The notes under the pieces are model-generated. The model searched no databases and was not told the origin of the DNA. It saw nothing but the letters and a program-made list of their open reading frames with translations. DNA of 33,696 nucleotides. Origin: Bacteriovorax sp. GTDB lineage: Bacteria > Bdellovibrionota > Bacteriovoracia > Bacteriovoracales > Bacteriovoracaceae. The DNA is taken from assembly GCA_014378525.1 (NCBI GenBank), contig JACMNL010000129.1, forward strand, positions 1 through 33,696, written 5' to 3'. Of this stretch, positions 16,227 to 23,368 are shown piece after piece; position 1 is the stretch's first letter, and each line of letters starts with the position of its first letter. The translations under genes and the position numbers were made by a program.

Positions 16227-16853
16227 ATGAGCTGGACTAATGAACAGATGGCCGATGAAGTTATCACATTTTTTAAACCTTATAGTTCCGTTAATCTGGG
16301 AATTGGAATGCCGACAGTAATTGCAGAGAGAATGCCTGCAGATCTAAACGTCATGATCCATTCGGAAAACGGTGTTCTGGGTGTTAGCGGTAGACCAAAA
16401 AAAGATTCTGTCTCTCCTACTTTAATCAACGCCGGAAAAGAAACTGTTCAAATCGGCCCTGCGGCAAGTTTCTTCGACAGTGCAATGAGCTTTGGAATGA
16501 TCCGCGGAGGACACATCGATTATTGTGTTTTAGGCGGAATGGAAGTTGATGTTGAAAGAGGTCTTGCCAACTGGATGGTCCCTGGAAAAAAAATAACCGG
16601 AATGGGTGGGGCCATGGATCTGGTTAACGGATCAAAACAAGTCATCATCATGATGAATCACTTCAGTAAAGACGGAACAGCAAAACTTCTCAAAAAGTGT
16701 GTGCTGCCATTAACAGGAAAAGAAGTCGTCGATATCGTCGTTACTGAAATGGGTGTCTTTAAACCAACAGGTTCATCGTTCAAAGCTCTTAAACTTGCTC
16801 CGGGTGTAAGTTTAGGTGACTTAAAGATGGATTCCTCACTTCTCAGTAATTAA
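16227..16853 (+). CDS. scoB: 3-oxoacid CoA-transferase subunit B
   Basis: The beta subunit (208 aa) carries the catalytic glutamate in SENGVLG (E47 with this start), which forms the glutamyl-CoA thioester. Other signatures are GIGMPTVIAERMP, GPAASFFDSAMSFGMIRGGH, LGGMEVD and GLANWMVPGKKITGMGGAMDLV, close to succinyl-CoA:3-oxoacid transferases. A GTG start at 16218 would overlap scoA. ATG 16227 has GGAAGG 8 nt upstream and starts 1 nt after the scoA stop, so I prefer it. No terminator is visible in the 60 nt before the next gene, which may be partly co-transcribed. It closes the cassette that begins at 10139. Confidence 0.94.
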   Translation: MSWTNEQMADEVITFFKPYSSVNLGIGMPTVIAERMPADLNVMIHSENGVLGVSGRPKKDSVSPTLINAGKETVQIGPAASFFDSAMSFGMIRGGHIDYCVLGGMEVDVERGLANWMVPGKKITGMGGAMDLVNGSKQVIIMMNHFSKDGTAKLLKKCVLPLTGKEVVDIVVTEMGVFKPTGSSFKALKLAPGVSLGDLKMDSSLLSN

Positions 16854-16913
16854 ATGTAAGTTGTAGAAGCCAGCAGTGAAAGGGATGATTTAAGAAAAAT
16901 CAAAGGATGATTT

Positions 16914-17753
16914 ATGCTTAAAATTTTCGTGGCACTTGCTCTTGCAACGACAATAATGTCTGCGCACGCTCTTACCAATTCTGTTGTTGCAGAATCTCCT
17001 GACTGGTCTTCAGTTGCACTCATTAAAAGCGAAGCTCCTGACTCTCACGGCGATACCACTCCAGGTTACTGTAATGCTACTTTCATCGGTAGAAATATGA
17101 TGGTCACTGCAGCCCATTGTGTAGTGCTAGCTTATATTTCTAAAGACAACCTGATCACAATTCAGACTGGTTATTATAAATACATTACACGCCCTTCTGA
17201 CGGCGCTACAGTTCGTATCGGTTATGTGAAAAAAGATTCTTTCGATAGACACGTCAACATTGAACTTCCTAAAATACTTACAGATAAAATTGCCAGACAA
17301 GGTGAAAAAGCAGAACTAGGGCCTACGGATGATTTTGCTATTTTATGGTGGAATGATGACACTCCTGAGATTAAAGACATGAAGTTTGCTGAAGTCACTA
17401 CTCCAGCGGAATCCTCGCTTATTTCAAAAAATATTTCTGCTTATCCACTAAAAGCTGTGACGATTAATTTTTTTAATGAAATGAGCACTGACACAAAACG
17501 TATGGCCGATTTAAACAGCTACAAGTGGAATAACGGATATGTATATTCAAAATCAAACTCACGAGTTGAAGAAGGCGACAGCGGATCTCCTCTTTTTGCA
17601 AAAATAAATAATACAATGAAGATCTTCGCAGTTGTTAAAGGTAAGGCGACAACAATTTTTGATAACTGGGATGTCTATCCGGCAGTTAACAATAATATTT
17701 GCGACTTAAATAAAAGAATGCCTTCTGATATGAAGATAAAAAGTTGTAATTAA
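16914..17753 (+). CDS. Secreted trypsin-like serine protease (S1 family)
   Basis: The 279-residue protein has a signal peptide (KIFVALALATTIMSAHA, likely cut near residue 20) and a chymotrypsin fold. The catalytic His68 lies in VTAAHC, Asp140 in DDFAILW, and Ser223 in EEGDSGSPLF, so the triad is complete. There is no long propeptide. The first mature residues are not the classical IVGG activation sequence, so zymogen activation may differ from trypsin. An AAGGA site lies 6 nt before the ATG. A strong terminator follows 26 nt after the stop. Such proteases are common in predatory bacteria, where they can digest prey protein. That role is an inference. Confidence 0.93.
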   Translation: MLKIFVALALATTIMSAHALTNSVVAESPDWSSVALIKSEAPDSHGDTTPGYCNATFIGRNMMVTAAHCVVLAYISKDNLITIQTGYYKYITRPSDGATVRIGYVKKDSFDRHVNIELPKILTDKIARQGEKAELGPTDDFAILWWNDDTPEIKDMKFAEVTTPAESSLISKNISAYPLKAVTINFFNEMSTDTKRMADLNSYKWNNGYVYSKSNSRVEEGDSGSPLFAKINNTMKIFAVVKGKATTIFDNWDVYPAVNNNICDLNKRMPSDMKIKSCN

Positions 17754-17778
17754 AAATGAGATTTAGATTTTAGGCATA

Positions 17779-17813
17779 AAAAAGGGGCCCCCTGCAAAGG
17801 CCCCATTTTTTTT
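17779..17813 (+). terminator. Intrinsic terminator after the serine protease gene
   Basis: GGGGCC (17784-17789) and GGCCCC (17799-17804) form a GC-rich stem around a 9-nt loop, flanked by an A-run and followed by eight T (17806-17813). It closes the plus-strand transcription unit that may start at thrS. Confidence 0.88.
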
Positions 17814-17881
17814 GGCATCCTGCCACTAGTAAAGCGACATCCTGTCCCTTACACTTATGATTATAACCTCATTTAATTTTT

Positions 17882-17910
17882 TTGTAGCAAAATATTTTCG
17901 TGGGTAAAGT
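17882..17910 (+). promoter_or_regulatory. Weak predicted promoter of the orphan lipoprotein operon, with a direct repeat
   Basis: TTGTAG (17882-17887), 17 nt and TAAAGT (17905-17910) form a weak sigma-70-like pair. The sequence TGGGTAAAGT overlapping the -10 recurs about 37 nt downstream (from 17938) as TGGGTAAAGTGTCC. The rest of the 17754-17996 gap holds the protease terminator and nothing else I recognise. Confidence 0.28.
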
Positions 17911-17996
17911 TTTCCACAAACGTCATTTGGGTTATCATGGGTAAAGTGTCCCAATACAAAAATGTTCTATCAACTTTTGAAAGGATTAAGCTTACG

Positions 17997-18365
17997 ATGA
18001 ACCGCCTATTCACCTTCTTTAAATCACTTATAAGGGCCCAAAAGGACTACAAAATCCAGTCTTTTACCTTTTTCATTCCCTCACCTCCCTCGCGTGCTAC
18101 AGGTTACAGGGAAAAGCAATTTGATAAGCTTTTTTATGAATTTATCAACCGGGGTTATAAGATTTTAAATTTTACGACTCAGGCATCTTCTTCCGGAGGA
18201 AATCACTCGGGAATGTGGATACTTTGTCTGGTTCAGGCCACCAACGCAGAAGCAGAAAAATTAAATCTTGAAGATGTTTTTGCAGAACAGATGAAAAGTA
18301 AGTCTCAAGTAAAAGAAGAGGTTGAAGGACTTTATTATATCGACGATAGGGCCAATGAATTATGA
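17997..18365 (+). CDS. Small conserved-looking cytosolic protein of unknown function
   Basis: I do not recognise the family. With the ATG at 17997 the product is about 122 aa. A start at 17937 (142 aa) is possible but has no better ribosome site, while AAGGA lies 11 nt before 17997. The sequence alternates beta strands and helices: IQSFTFFIPSP, a helix EKQFDKLFYEFINRGYKIL, then strand-rich ILNFTTQASSSG and GMWILCLVQAT. This resembles small one-domain proteins with a ferredoxin-like or DUF4177-like layout. No signal peptide or membrane helix. Its TGA overlaps the next gene's ATG, so the two are translationally coupled and probably act together. Confidence 0.65.
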   Translation: MNRLFTFFKSLIRAQKDYKIQSFTFFIPSPPSRATGYREKQFDKLFYEFINRGYKILNFTTQASSSGGNHSGMWILCLVQATNAEAEKLNLEDVFAEQMKSKSQVKEEVEGLYYIDDRANEL

Positions 18366-19672
18366 TGAAATTTTTTTCATTCATCTTTTTCATTTTTACA
18401 ATCTCCGGATGCTCATATCTTTCGAATAAATTTGAATCAATGGCGGAGAGAAAAGAAACATCTGTTAAAGCAACTGTTTCTACTCTCAAAAATAATTTCT
18501 GTCCTGCCGGATCAAAAATTCAATATATCAGCGAAGATGAAGCTCTTTTAAAATTTTATAAAACATTAAATCCATCCATCTTTGAAAATAAAAATATTTC
18601 TTTTATTCAAAAAGCAGTCATGTTCACGCTTATAGAAATGAGCAGACGGCCGGATGAATCTTCTCCCTATGCACGTCTTCAGGTTTATTTAAAATTGAAC
18701 GGGAAAAGTTATTACTTCGATTTCCGTCCTAAAAAACTCGAAGATGATACTAAGATGTCTTCGCTGAAAGGACTGGATTATCTCACTAAAAAATTTCTTC
18801 CTAATCAAACCCTTTCCGGAATTGCTGCCGGCCTGGACAAAATTGTCCCCAACAATATTAATGTCAGCACAGAGTTTGAAAACTTTCTTCATGATAACAG
18901 AGAAGATCTGTTGAAAAACGAGACACTGACTGCACGTTTTTTTAAGGGTGATGAAAATCTTACGAAATACGAAACATATGAACGAATGAGTTTTAAATCC
19001 CTCGTGCAACAATATCAGTCTCCACTTTATTCTAAAGATTCTGATTATGAATTTGATAGAAACGGTCTTGATGCCAATAAATCAAAGAATGATAATTATC
19101 AGGCGAACTGCAATTATGATATTAGTAAAGAGTTTTCACTTCGTGATGAACTGCTTGCTTCCGAGTCTAAAAAATCTCATACCATCGGCATCAGTGATGG
19201 AGATGATTTTTTTCTTGCTGCTACTTCAGGAGCGCTTTACAGGCCCTTTAAAACAACACCTAAAATGTCTTACTTCATGAAGGCAAGACCTTCACCAATC
19301 CCCCTTCCTGTGTGTGAATTAAAAGGTAAATCACAGGACATCGTTTTATTCTCCAGCGATGGCAGAAACCCGGTACAACATTTACAGCATTTGATTTCTT
19401 ACGACATAGATCAGGTTGATTCGTCTTATACATTAAATGAGTTGCTGAATTTTTCCCGCCATCTTTTTTTAAGCAACCCTGACCGTATTTTATATGAATC
19501 TAAAAGAGGACGGAAAGCTCAACTGGATTTTTTCCTTGCAATGAATTTTCCTATTTATCATGTAGAGTCTCTGGGGAATGTTTTTGGACACGCCTCTTTC
19601 AAAACTGATAATAAACAACAAAGCAGCCTTCATATTGATGATAGAAGTAAAACCAGACTATGGTGTAAATAA
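18362..19672 (+). CDS. Lipoprotein of unknown function
   Basis: The 436-residue product starts with a lipoprotein signal peptide: Lys then a Phe/Ile-rich stretch and the lipobox ISGC with the lipidated Cys17. After that it has no further membrane segment and no domain I can name. It is charged, Ser/Lys-rich, and has scattered Cys (for example near the C-terminal LWCK). The start ATG overlaps the upstream stop (ATGA). A second ATG at 18365 is equally possible. Its stop shares one base with the start codon of the ferredoxin-like gene. It is likely anchored in the outer or inner membrane facing the periplasm. Confidence 0.75.
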   Translation: MMKFFSFIFFIFTISGCSYLSNKFESMAERKETSVKATVSTLKNNFCPAGSKIQYISEDEALLKFYKTLNPSIFENKNISFIQKAVMFTLIEMSRRPDESSPYARLQVYLKLNGKSYYFDFRPKKLEDDTKMSSLKGLDYLTKKFLPNQTLSGIAAGLDKIVPNNINVSTEFENFLHDNREDLLKNETLTARFFKGDENLTKYETYERMSFKSLVQQYQSPLYSKDSDYEFDRNGLDANKSKNDNYQANCNYDISKEFSLRDELLASESKKSHTIGISDGDDFFLAATSGALYRPFKTTPKMSYFMKARPSPIPLPVCELKGKSQDIVLFSSDGRNPVQHLQHLISYDIDQVDSSYTLNELLNFSRHLFLSNPDRILYESKRGRKAQLDFFLAMNFPIYHVESLGNVFGHASFKTDNKQQSSLHIDDRSKTRLWCK

Positions 19673-19932
19673 TGAAGAAGCTGATTATTTATGGTGAAGC
19701 CTCACAAAAAGTAGTCAAAGAAATTGATGTCTCTTATAGAGACTTCGAAATGACTCTCATGAATTTTCTGCTAGCTAATAATATTCCTGTCGCCTCAAGC
19801 TGTGGCGGAGATGGAATCTGCAAGAAATGCACAGTCACAATGCACTATCAAAAAATACTTACTTGCCAGAAAACTATCCGCGAACTTTTTGCTGATTTCA
19901 GTGAGCAAACTCTGTCGTTTTCTTATTTGTAG
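19672..19932 (+). CDS. Minimal 2Fe-2S ferredoxin-like protein
   Basis: The 86-residue protein has the four cysteines of a 2Fe-2S cluster, C44, C50, C53 and C65 (CX5CX2CX11C), in CGGDGICKKCTV and LTCQ. The CGG.G.C.KC...LTCQ pattern is that of plant/corrinoid-activator-type ferredoxin domains, but the gap before the fourth Cys is only 11 residues, against about 30 in many free ferredoxins. It starts on the last base of the lipoprotein stop codon and has no separate ribosome site, so its synthesis should depend on translation of the upstream gene. It would carry one electron for an unknown partner. No reductase is in the window. Confidence 0.82.
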   Translation: MKKLIIYGEASQKVVKEIDVSYRDFEMTLMNFLLANNIPVASSCGGDGICKKCTVTMHYQKILTCQKTIRELFADFSEQTLSFSYL

Positions 19933-19988
19933 ACAAGATTCCCAACCTATTTTAGCATTGAATTCAAACAACAAAACCTAAGGTATTT

Positions 19989-20585
19989 ATGCGTTATTTA
20001 TCTATTGATATTGAAGCTACAGGTCTCGCTGAAAACGATTACATGATCGAGTTTGGAATGGTTCCTTTTTGTACAGAAACTATGAGAGTTGAAGATTCTT
20101 TAGCTAGAAATTATTTCATCAAATGCCCTTCGTTCGAAGAATTAAAACCCAGATTAGATAAATGGGTGATCGATCACAATGAAATGCTGATTCATAAAGC
20201 GCATGTTACAGGTCTGCATATGGATAGCTTTAAAGATGAGCTTGAAACTTATCTCATCAGCAAAGAAGTAAAAAGTTACTTTAAAAATGATAAGAATGAA
20301 AAAATAATTCTTTTCGGGAAATCGATGAGTGCCATCGACCTTCCATTTTTAACCCGCGATCTTTCATGGGAATTCATGAGAAAACATTTTCACCATAGAA
20401 ATCTGGACCTCTCTTCTACGGCGAATACAATGATTGATTTAAAATTTATTCCACCTGAATGCTCTTCGGGCTCAAAACTTATGAGTTATCTAGGAATGGG
20501 TGAAGTGAAGCACACAGCGCTTGAAGATGCTAAGAATACGGCGTTGATGTATTTGAAGCTTTTAGAGATGAATTCGAAAAAGTAA
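19989..20585 (+). CDS. DnaQ-fold 3'-5' exonuclease (DEDDh type)
   Basis: The 198-residue protein has Exo I as SIDIEATG (D7 and E9), Exo II around D117 in MSAIDLPFL, and Exo III as KHTALEDA with H175 and D180, so all DEDDh metal/acid-base residues are present. It is single-domain, with no polymerase or helicase part, and resembles RNase T/oligoribonuclease-sized members more than DNA polymerase epsilon. Whether RNA or DNA is the substrate cannot be told. AAGG lies 5-6 nt before the ATG. It is separated from the ferredoxin gene by 56 nt, so it may belong to that operon. It converges with the nlpD-like gene with 3 nt between stops and no terminator. Confidence 0.88.
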   Translation: MRYLSIDIEATGLAENDYMIEFGMVPFCTETMRVEDSLARNYFIKCPSFEELKPRLDKWVIDHNEMLIHKAHVTGLHMDSFKDELETYLISKEVKSYFKNDKNEKIILFGKSMSAIDLPFLTRDLSWEFMRKHFHHRNLDLSSTANTMIDLKFIPPECSSGSKLMSYLGMGEVKHTALEDAKNTALMYLKLLEMNSKK

Positions 20586-20588
20586 AAT

Positions 20589-21248
20589 TTAGTTTGCTGC
20601 AAGGAAACTAGTTGGGTCAATCGCTTGACCGTTTTTACGGACTTCAAAATGCAGATGCGGCCCGTACGTTCTACCCGTCAGACCAATTTGAGCAATAACC
20701 TGGCCGCGATAAACCCGCTGACCTTGTTTTGTGAAATTAACTTTTGCATGAGCATAAACAGAAAAATATCCATCTTTGTGAGCAATGACAGTTATGTTTC
20801 CATATCCACCAATCTCATCTCCTGAATAAACAACAACACCTTCAGCGGCCGCAACGATATGCGATCCAACACGTCCAGGAATGTCGACACCTTCGTGTTT
20901 TTTACCCCACCGTGAACCAAAGCCTGAACTCATTTTATTGCTTGAAGGAACCGGCCATAGGAACTCTCCGGTTTGTAACAGATGATTAGGGTCGAATGGA
21001 CGAGCTTCCATATCCTGATCGTGATCAAGAACTCCGCGCTTTAACGGAATAAAAACCCATTCACCAGGTTTGATATGTTTGTCTTTGTTTGAAGCGATGA
21101 TTTTTTCTTTTGGAACATTGAACTCTTTAGCAAGAGTGTCTACAGTATCGGTTTCTTTGATCATTACATAGTGTCCGCTTTTAACTGAAGCACAGGCGAA
21201 ACTTAGGAGTAATGTAATCAATAATAGTGCATTTTTTGTATAGGTCAT
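20589..21248 (-). CDS. nlpD: LysM and M23 peptidase lipoprotein, NlpD/EnvC-like
   Basis: The 219-residue product has a lipoprotein signal with lipobox LSFAC (Cys19), a LysM peptidoglycan-binding domain (about 26-70) and an M23 metallopeptidase domain (about 95-215). The zinc ligands H118 and D122 (KKHEGVDIPG), H198 and H200 (GPHLHFEV), plus H167 in YAHAK are present. E. coli NlpD is enzymatically dead and acts as an amidase activator, but this copy looks catalytically complete, so it could cut peptidoglycan itself. It is downstream of surE by 39 nt, the same pairing as surE-nlpD in gamma-proteobacteria. Confidence 0.92.
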   Translation of the reverse strand: MTYTKNALLLITLLLSFACASVKSGHYVMIKETDTVDTLAKEFNVPKEKIIASNKDKHIKPGEWVFIPLKRGVLDHDQDMEARPFDPNHLLQTGEFLWPVPSSNKMSSGFGSRWGKKHEGVDIPGRVGSHIVAAAEGVVVYSGDEIGGYGNITVIAHKDGYFSVYAHAKVNFTKQGQRVYRGQVIAQIGLTGRTYGPHLHFEVRKNGQAIDPTSFLAAN

Positions 21249-21287
21249 TTTGAAATTATCATCCTTGAATCCCTCCGCCTAAAATAG

Positions 21288-22097
21288 TTAGCGTGGAAAA
21301 ATATCTTGTAGAAAGCCTTTTAAACTTTCCATCAATTCATCCTGTGATCGTCCGTAATCACAAAGCTTAACAGGAGCGACTGAGATCATTTTATCTTCCA
21401 CTGCCTGGCAATCAGAATCGGGAAACTTTTCGAACCCCTTATAAATCCCGCCAATCCAGTAGTATTTTCGTCCTCGGAAATCAATTCTTTCGTCGATTTC
21501 TTCGGAGTACTTTCGTAAACCCGTTTTAGTGACTCTTGCCCCTAAAATTTCCGCTTCAGAACACCAGGGAACATTCACGTTCAATAGTGACATCGGCGAT
21601 ATTTGTTTCGATATATTTGATTGTACAAGAGTTTTGATAAAGTTTGAAGCACTATAATAATGCTGATTATTTTTATCTGGATTTCTAAAATCCATACACG
21701 AACTTACAGCGATCGCGGGGATTCCATGAAACGCGGCTTCTCTTGCAGCAGCGACTGTGCCTGAATAAAAAACATCCTGACCCAAATTAGCTCCGCGGTT
21801 AATTCCGGAGATAACCAAATCAATTTTTTGACCGTAATATTTTGATTGGGGATTTTTAAAAAGATGTCCGATGGCCATCAAAGAACAATCTGCAGGGAAT
21901 CCATTACAGCTGTAAATATTGTTTTCAAGTTCTTCAAGTCTTACAGTCGTGTCGAGAGTTAATGTATGTCCGGTAGTCGATCGTTCAGTCATGGGTGCCA
22001 CGATAATTACATTGGCAATTGATGAAAGAGTTTCTTTAAGAATATTGATGCCGGGAGCATTCACCCCGTCATCATTGGTAAGCACGATATTAAGCAT
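21288..22097 (-). CDS. surE: 5'/3'-nucleotidase SurE
   Basis: SurE is a metal-dependent phosphatase of nucleoside 5'- and 3'-monophosphates, linked to stationary phase survival. The 269 aa begin with the metal site LTNDDG (D9-D10), then APMTERSTTGHTLTL and DLVISGINRGANLGQD, followed by SGTVAAAREAAFHGIPAIA, all standard. It starts 14 nt after the TrpF-like gene and sits upstream of the nlpD-like gene. The C-terminal region (about 200-260) is the usual oligomerisation arm. Confidence 0.97.
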   Translation of the reverse strand: MLNIVLTNDDGVNAPGINILKETLSSIANVIIVAPMTERSTTGHTLTLDTTVRLEELENNIYSCNGFPADCSLMAIGHLFKNPQSKYYGQKIDLVISGINRGANLGQDVFYSGTVAAAREAAFHGIPAIAVSSCMDFRNPDKNNQHYYSASNFIKTLVQSNISKQISPMSLLNVNVPWCSEAEILGARVTKTGLRKYSEEIDERIDFRGRKYYWIGGIYKGFEKFPDSDCQAVEDKMISVAPVKLCDYGRSQDELMESLKGFLQDIFPR

Positions 22098-22111
22098 CTG
22101 CTGGTCCCTTA

Positions 22112-22783
22112 CTAAAATCTATCTGCGGAATTCTTGTTTTTTTCAACGAAGGCCATCTCGGACGTTAGCTTTTTCAAGTCTACATTCCGGTAGCAGATTT
22201 CAATCTTTGAATTGATCGGAAAACTCATCAGATCAAAGTCAAAATAATCAAAGAGTGATGGAAAAACATTATTGCTCCAATCGACTCTTAATATAATTTT
22301 CTTTTCGTCATTTAATAGATTATTAAAATTCGTATAAAAATTCGTGATGAAGTTATTAAGAATTCCACGTTTGTGAAGATCTTCAAAAAAAGAAAATTCA
22401 AAAATCATTCCTGAAAATAATTTGCTTTTGCAAAAACTTAAATCAATTTCAGGATAATAATTTAAATAATACTTTGCACCTGTAGCTGCAGGCGCCTCAC
22501 TCCATTCATCGCAATTAATGTATACACGATCACTACTGACTCCATTCTTTTTTAAATCAAAAATGACTTTTGCAATCATTGGATCATTTGATCTTGTAAA
22601 ATGCAGGTGTATATTATCGCTTTCATCAAGAAGTGGAACTAGTTCATTCAAAAAGACGTGCTCCTGAATAAAGTTAAAACTTCTCGGTGAAAAATCGAAC
22701 CCAAAATCTTTAAGGCCTTCGGCCTTTAAAAGTTTTAAAGTTCTTTGATCGTAAATGCCTTCGATTTTGAAATTGTGGGCCAT
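22112..22783 (-). CDS. Degenerate TrpF-fold (phosphoribosylanthranilate isomerase-like) protein
   Basis: The 223-residue protein aligns by eye along its length with TrpF. Its N-terminus FKIEGIYDQRTLK, GFDFSPRSFNFI and a later INCDEW parallel TrpF's KICGI, GF.F.P.S...I and QLHG(D/E). The C-terminal FDYFDFDLMSFPINSKIE parallels VD.SSGVE. The catalytic Cys of KICG is Glu here, and the phosphate-binding Gly-Gly is replaced around RVDWSN. Isomerase activity is therefore unlikely. No signal peptide. It sits 54 nt after a glutamine-amidotransferase gene, which hints at a relic or repurposed tryptophan-pathway pair. Confidence is moderate for the fold and low for any function. Confidence 0.68.
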   Translation of the reverse strand: MAHNFKIEGIYDQRTLKLLKAEGLKDFGFDFSPRSFNFIQEHVFLNELVPLLDESDNIHLHFTRSNDPMIAKVIFDLKKNGVSSDRVYINCDEWSEAPAATGAKYYLNYYPEIDLSFCKSKLFSGMIFEFSFFEDLHKRGILNNFITNFYTNFNNLLNDEKKIILRVDWSNNVFPSLFDYFDFDLMSFPINSKIEICYRNVDLKKLTSEMAFVEKNKNSADRF

Positions 22784-22837
22784 ATCCCATTAGGATACCT
22801 CAAAATTAAATTTGCATTTTGATTGCACAGTTATTGC

Positions 22838-23368
22838 CTACTTCTTTTTTAAAAATGCCAGTAAGTCTTCAAAAAAGATATAGTTATTACAAGTCCCTAT
22901 AGATTCCGGATGAAATTGATAAGATATTCCATTGTCATAAATACATATATCTTTCTCAATATTTTGCTCAAAGACGGCGAGAGAATTATATCTTTGTACG
23001 ATCTCAGTCTTTCCTTTAAATTCCACTTCAACAGTCTGACCATGCATTTGATTGTGCGATTTTAAAATTTCTTTACCAGAGACTCTACCCATTATCTGAT
23101 GGCCGAGGCAAATTCCCATAATATAAATATTTTTATAATCTAATAATTTTTTAACAGATAAAAAATAATTTTCATACTGATCCGGATGTCCGGGACCTGG
23201 GCCCAAAATAATGGCCATTTTACTTGAAGAAGAAATGAATGTCTCAAAATTTCTAAAAAACTCCTGATGAGTTATAACTTTGCAGTTTTTTTCAAAAGGA
23301 AAAATAATATTTGAAATATTGTATGTAAAGCTGTCTTCAAAATCGATTATGAGTATTTTATCTGACAT
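22838..23368 (-). CDS. trpG/pabA: Class-I glutamine amidotransferase, PabA/TrpG type
   Basis: The enzyme hydrolyses glutamine and passes ammonia to the partner aminodeoxychorismate or anthranilate synthase. Signs in the 176 aa are ILGPGPGHPDQ, the nucleophile Cys87 in MGICLGHQ, MHGQTVEV, and the His153/Glu155 pair in YQFHPES, a complete triad. The frame is open to a start at 23431, but homology begins at ILIIDFEDSFTYN and the ATG at 23368 overlaps the lptD stop by 11 nt, so I start there. Neighbouring folC points to folate (PabA), whereas the next gene's TrpF likeness points to TrpG. The synthase component is not in this window. Confidence 0.87.
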   Translation of the reverse strand: MSDKILIIDFEDSFTYNISNIIFPFEKNCKVITHQEFFRNFETFISSSSKMAIILGPGPGHPDQYENYFLSVKKLLDYKNIYIMGICLGHQIMGRVSGKEILKSHNQMHGQTVEVEFKGKTEIVQRYNSLAVFEQNIEKDICIYDNGISYQFHPESIGTCNNYIFFEDLLAFLKKK

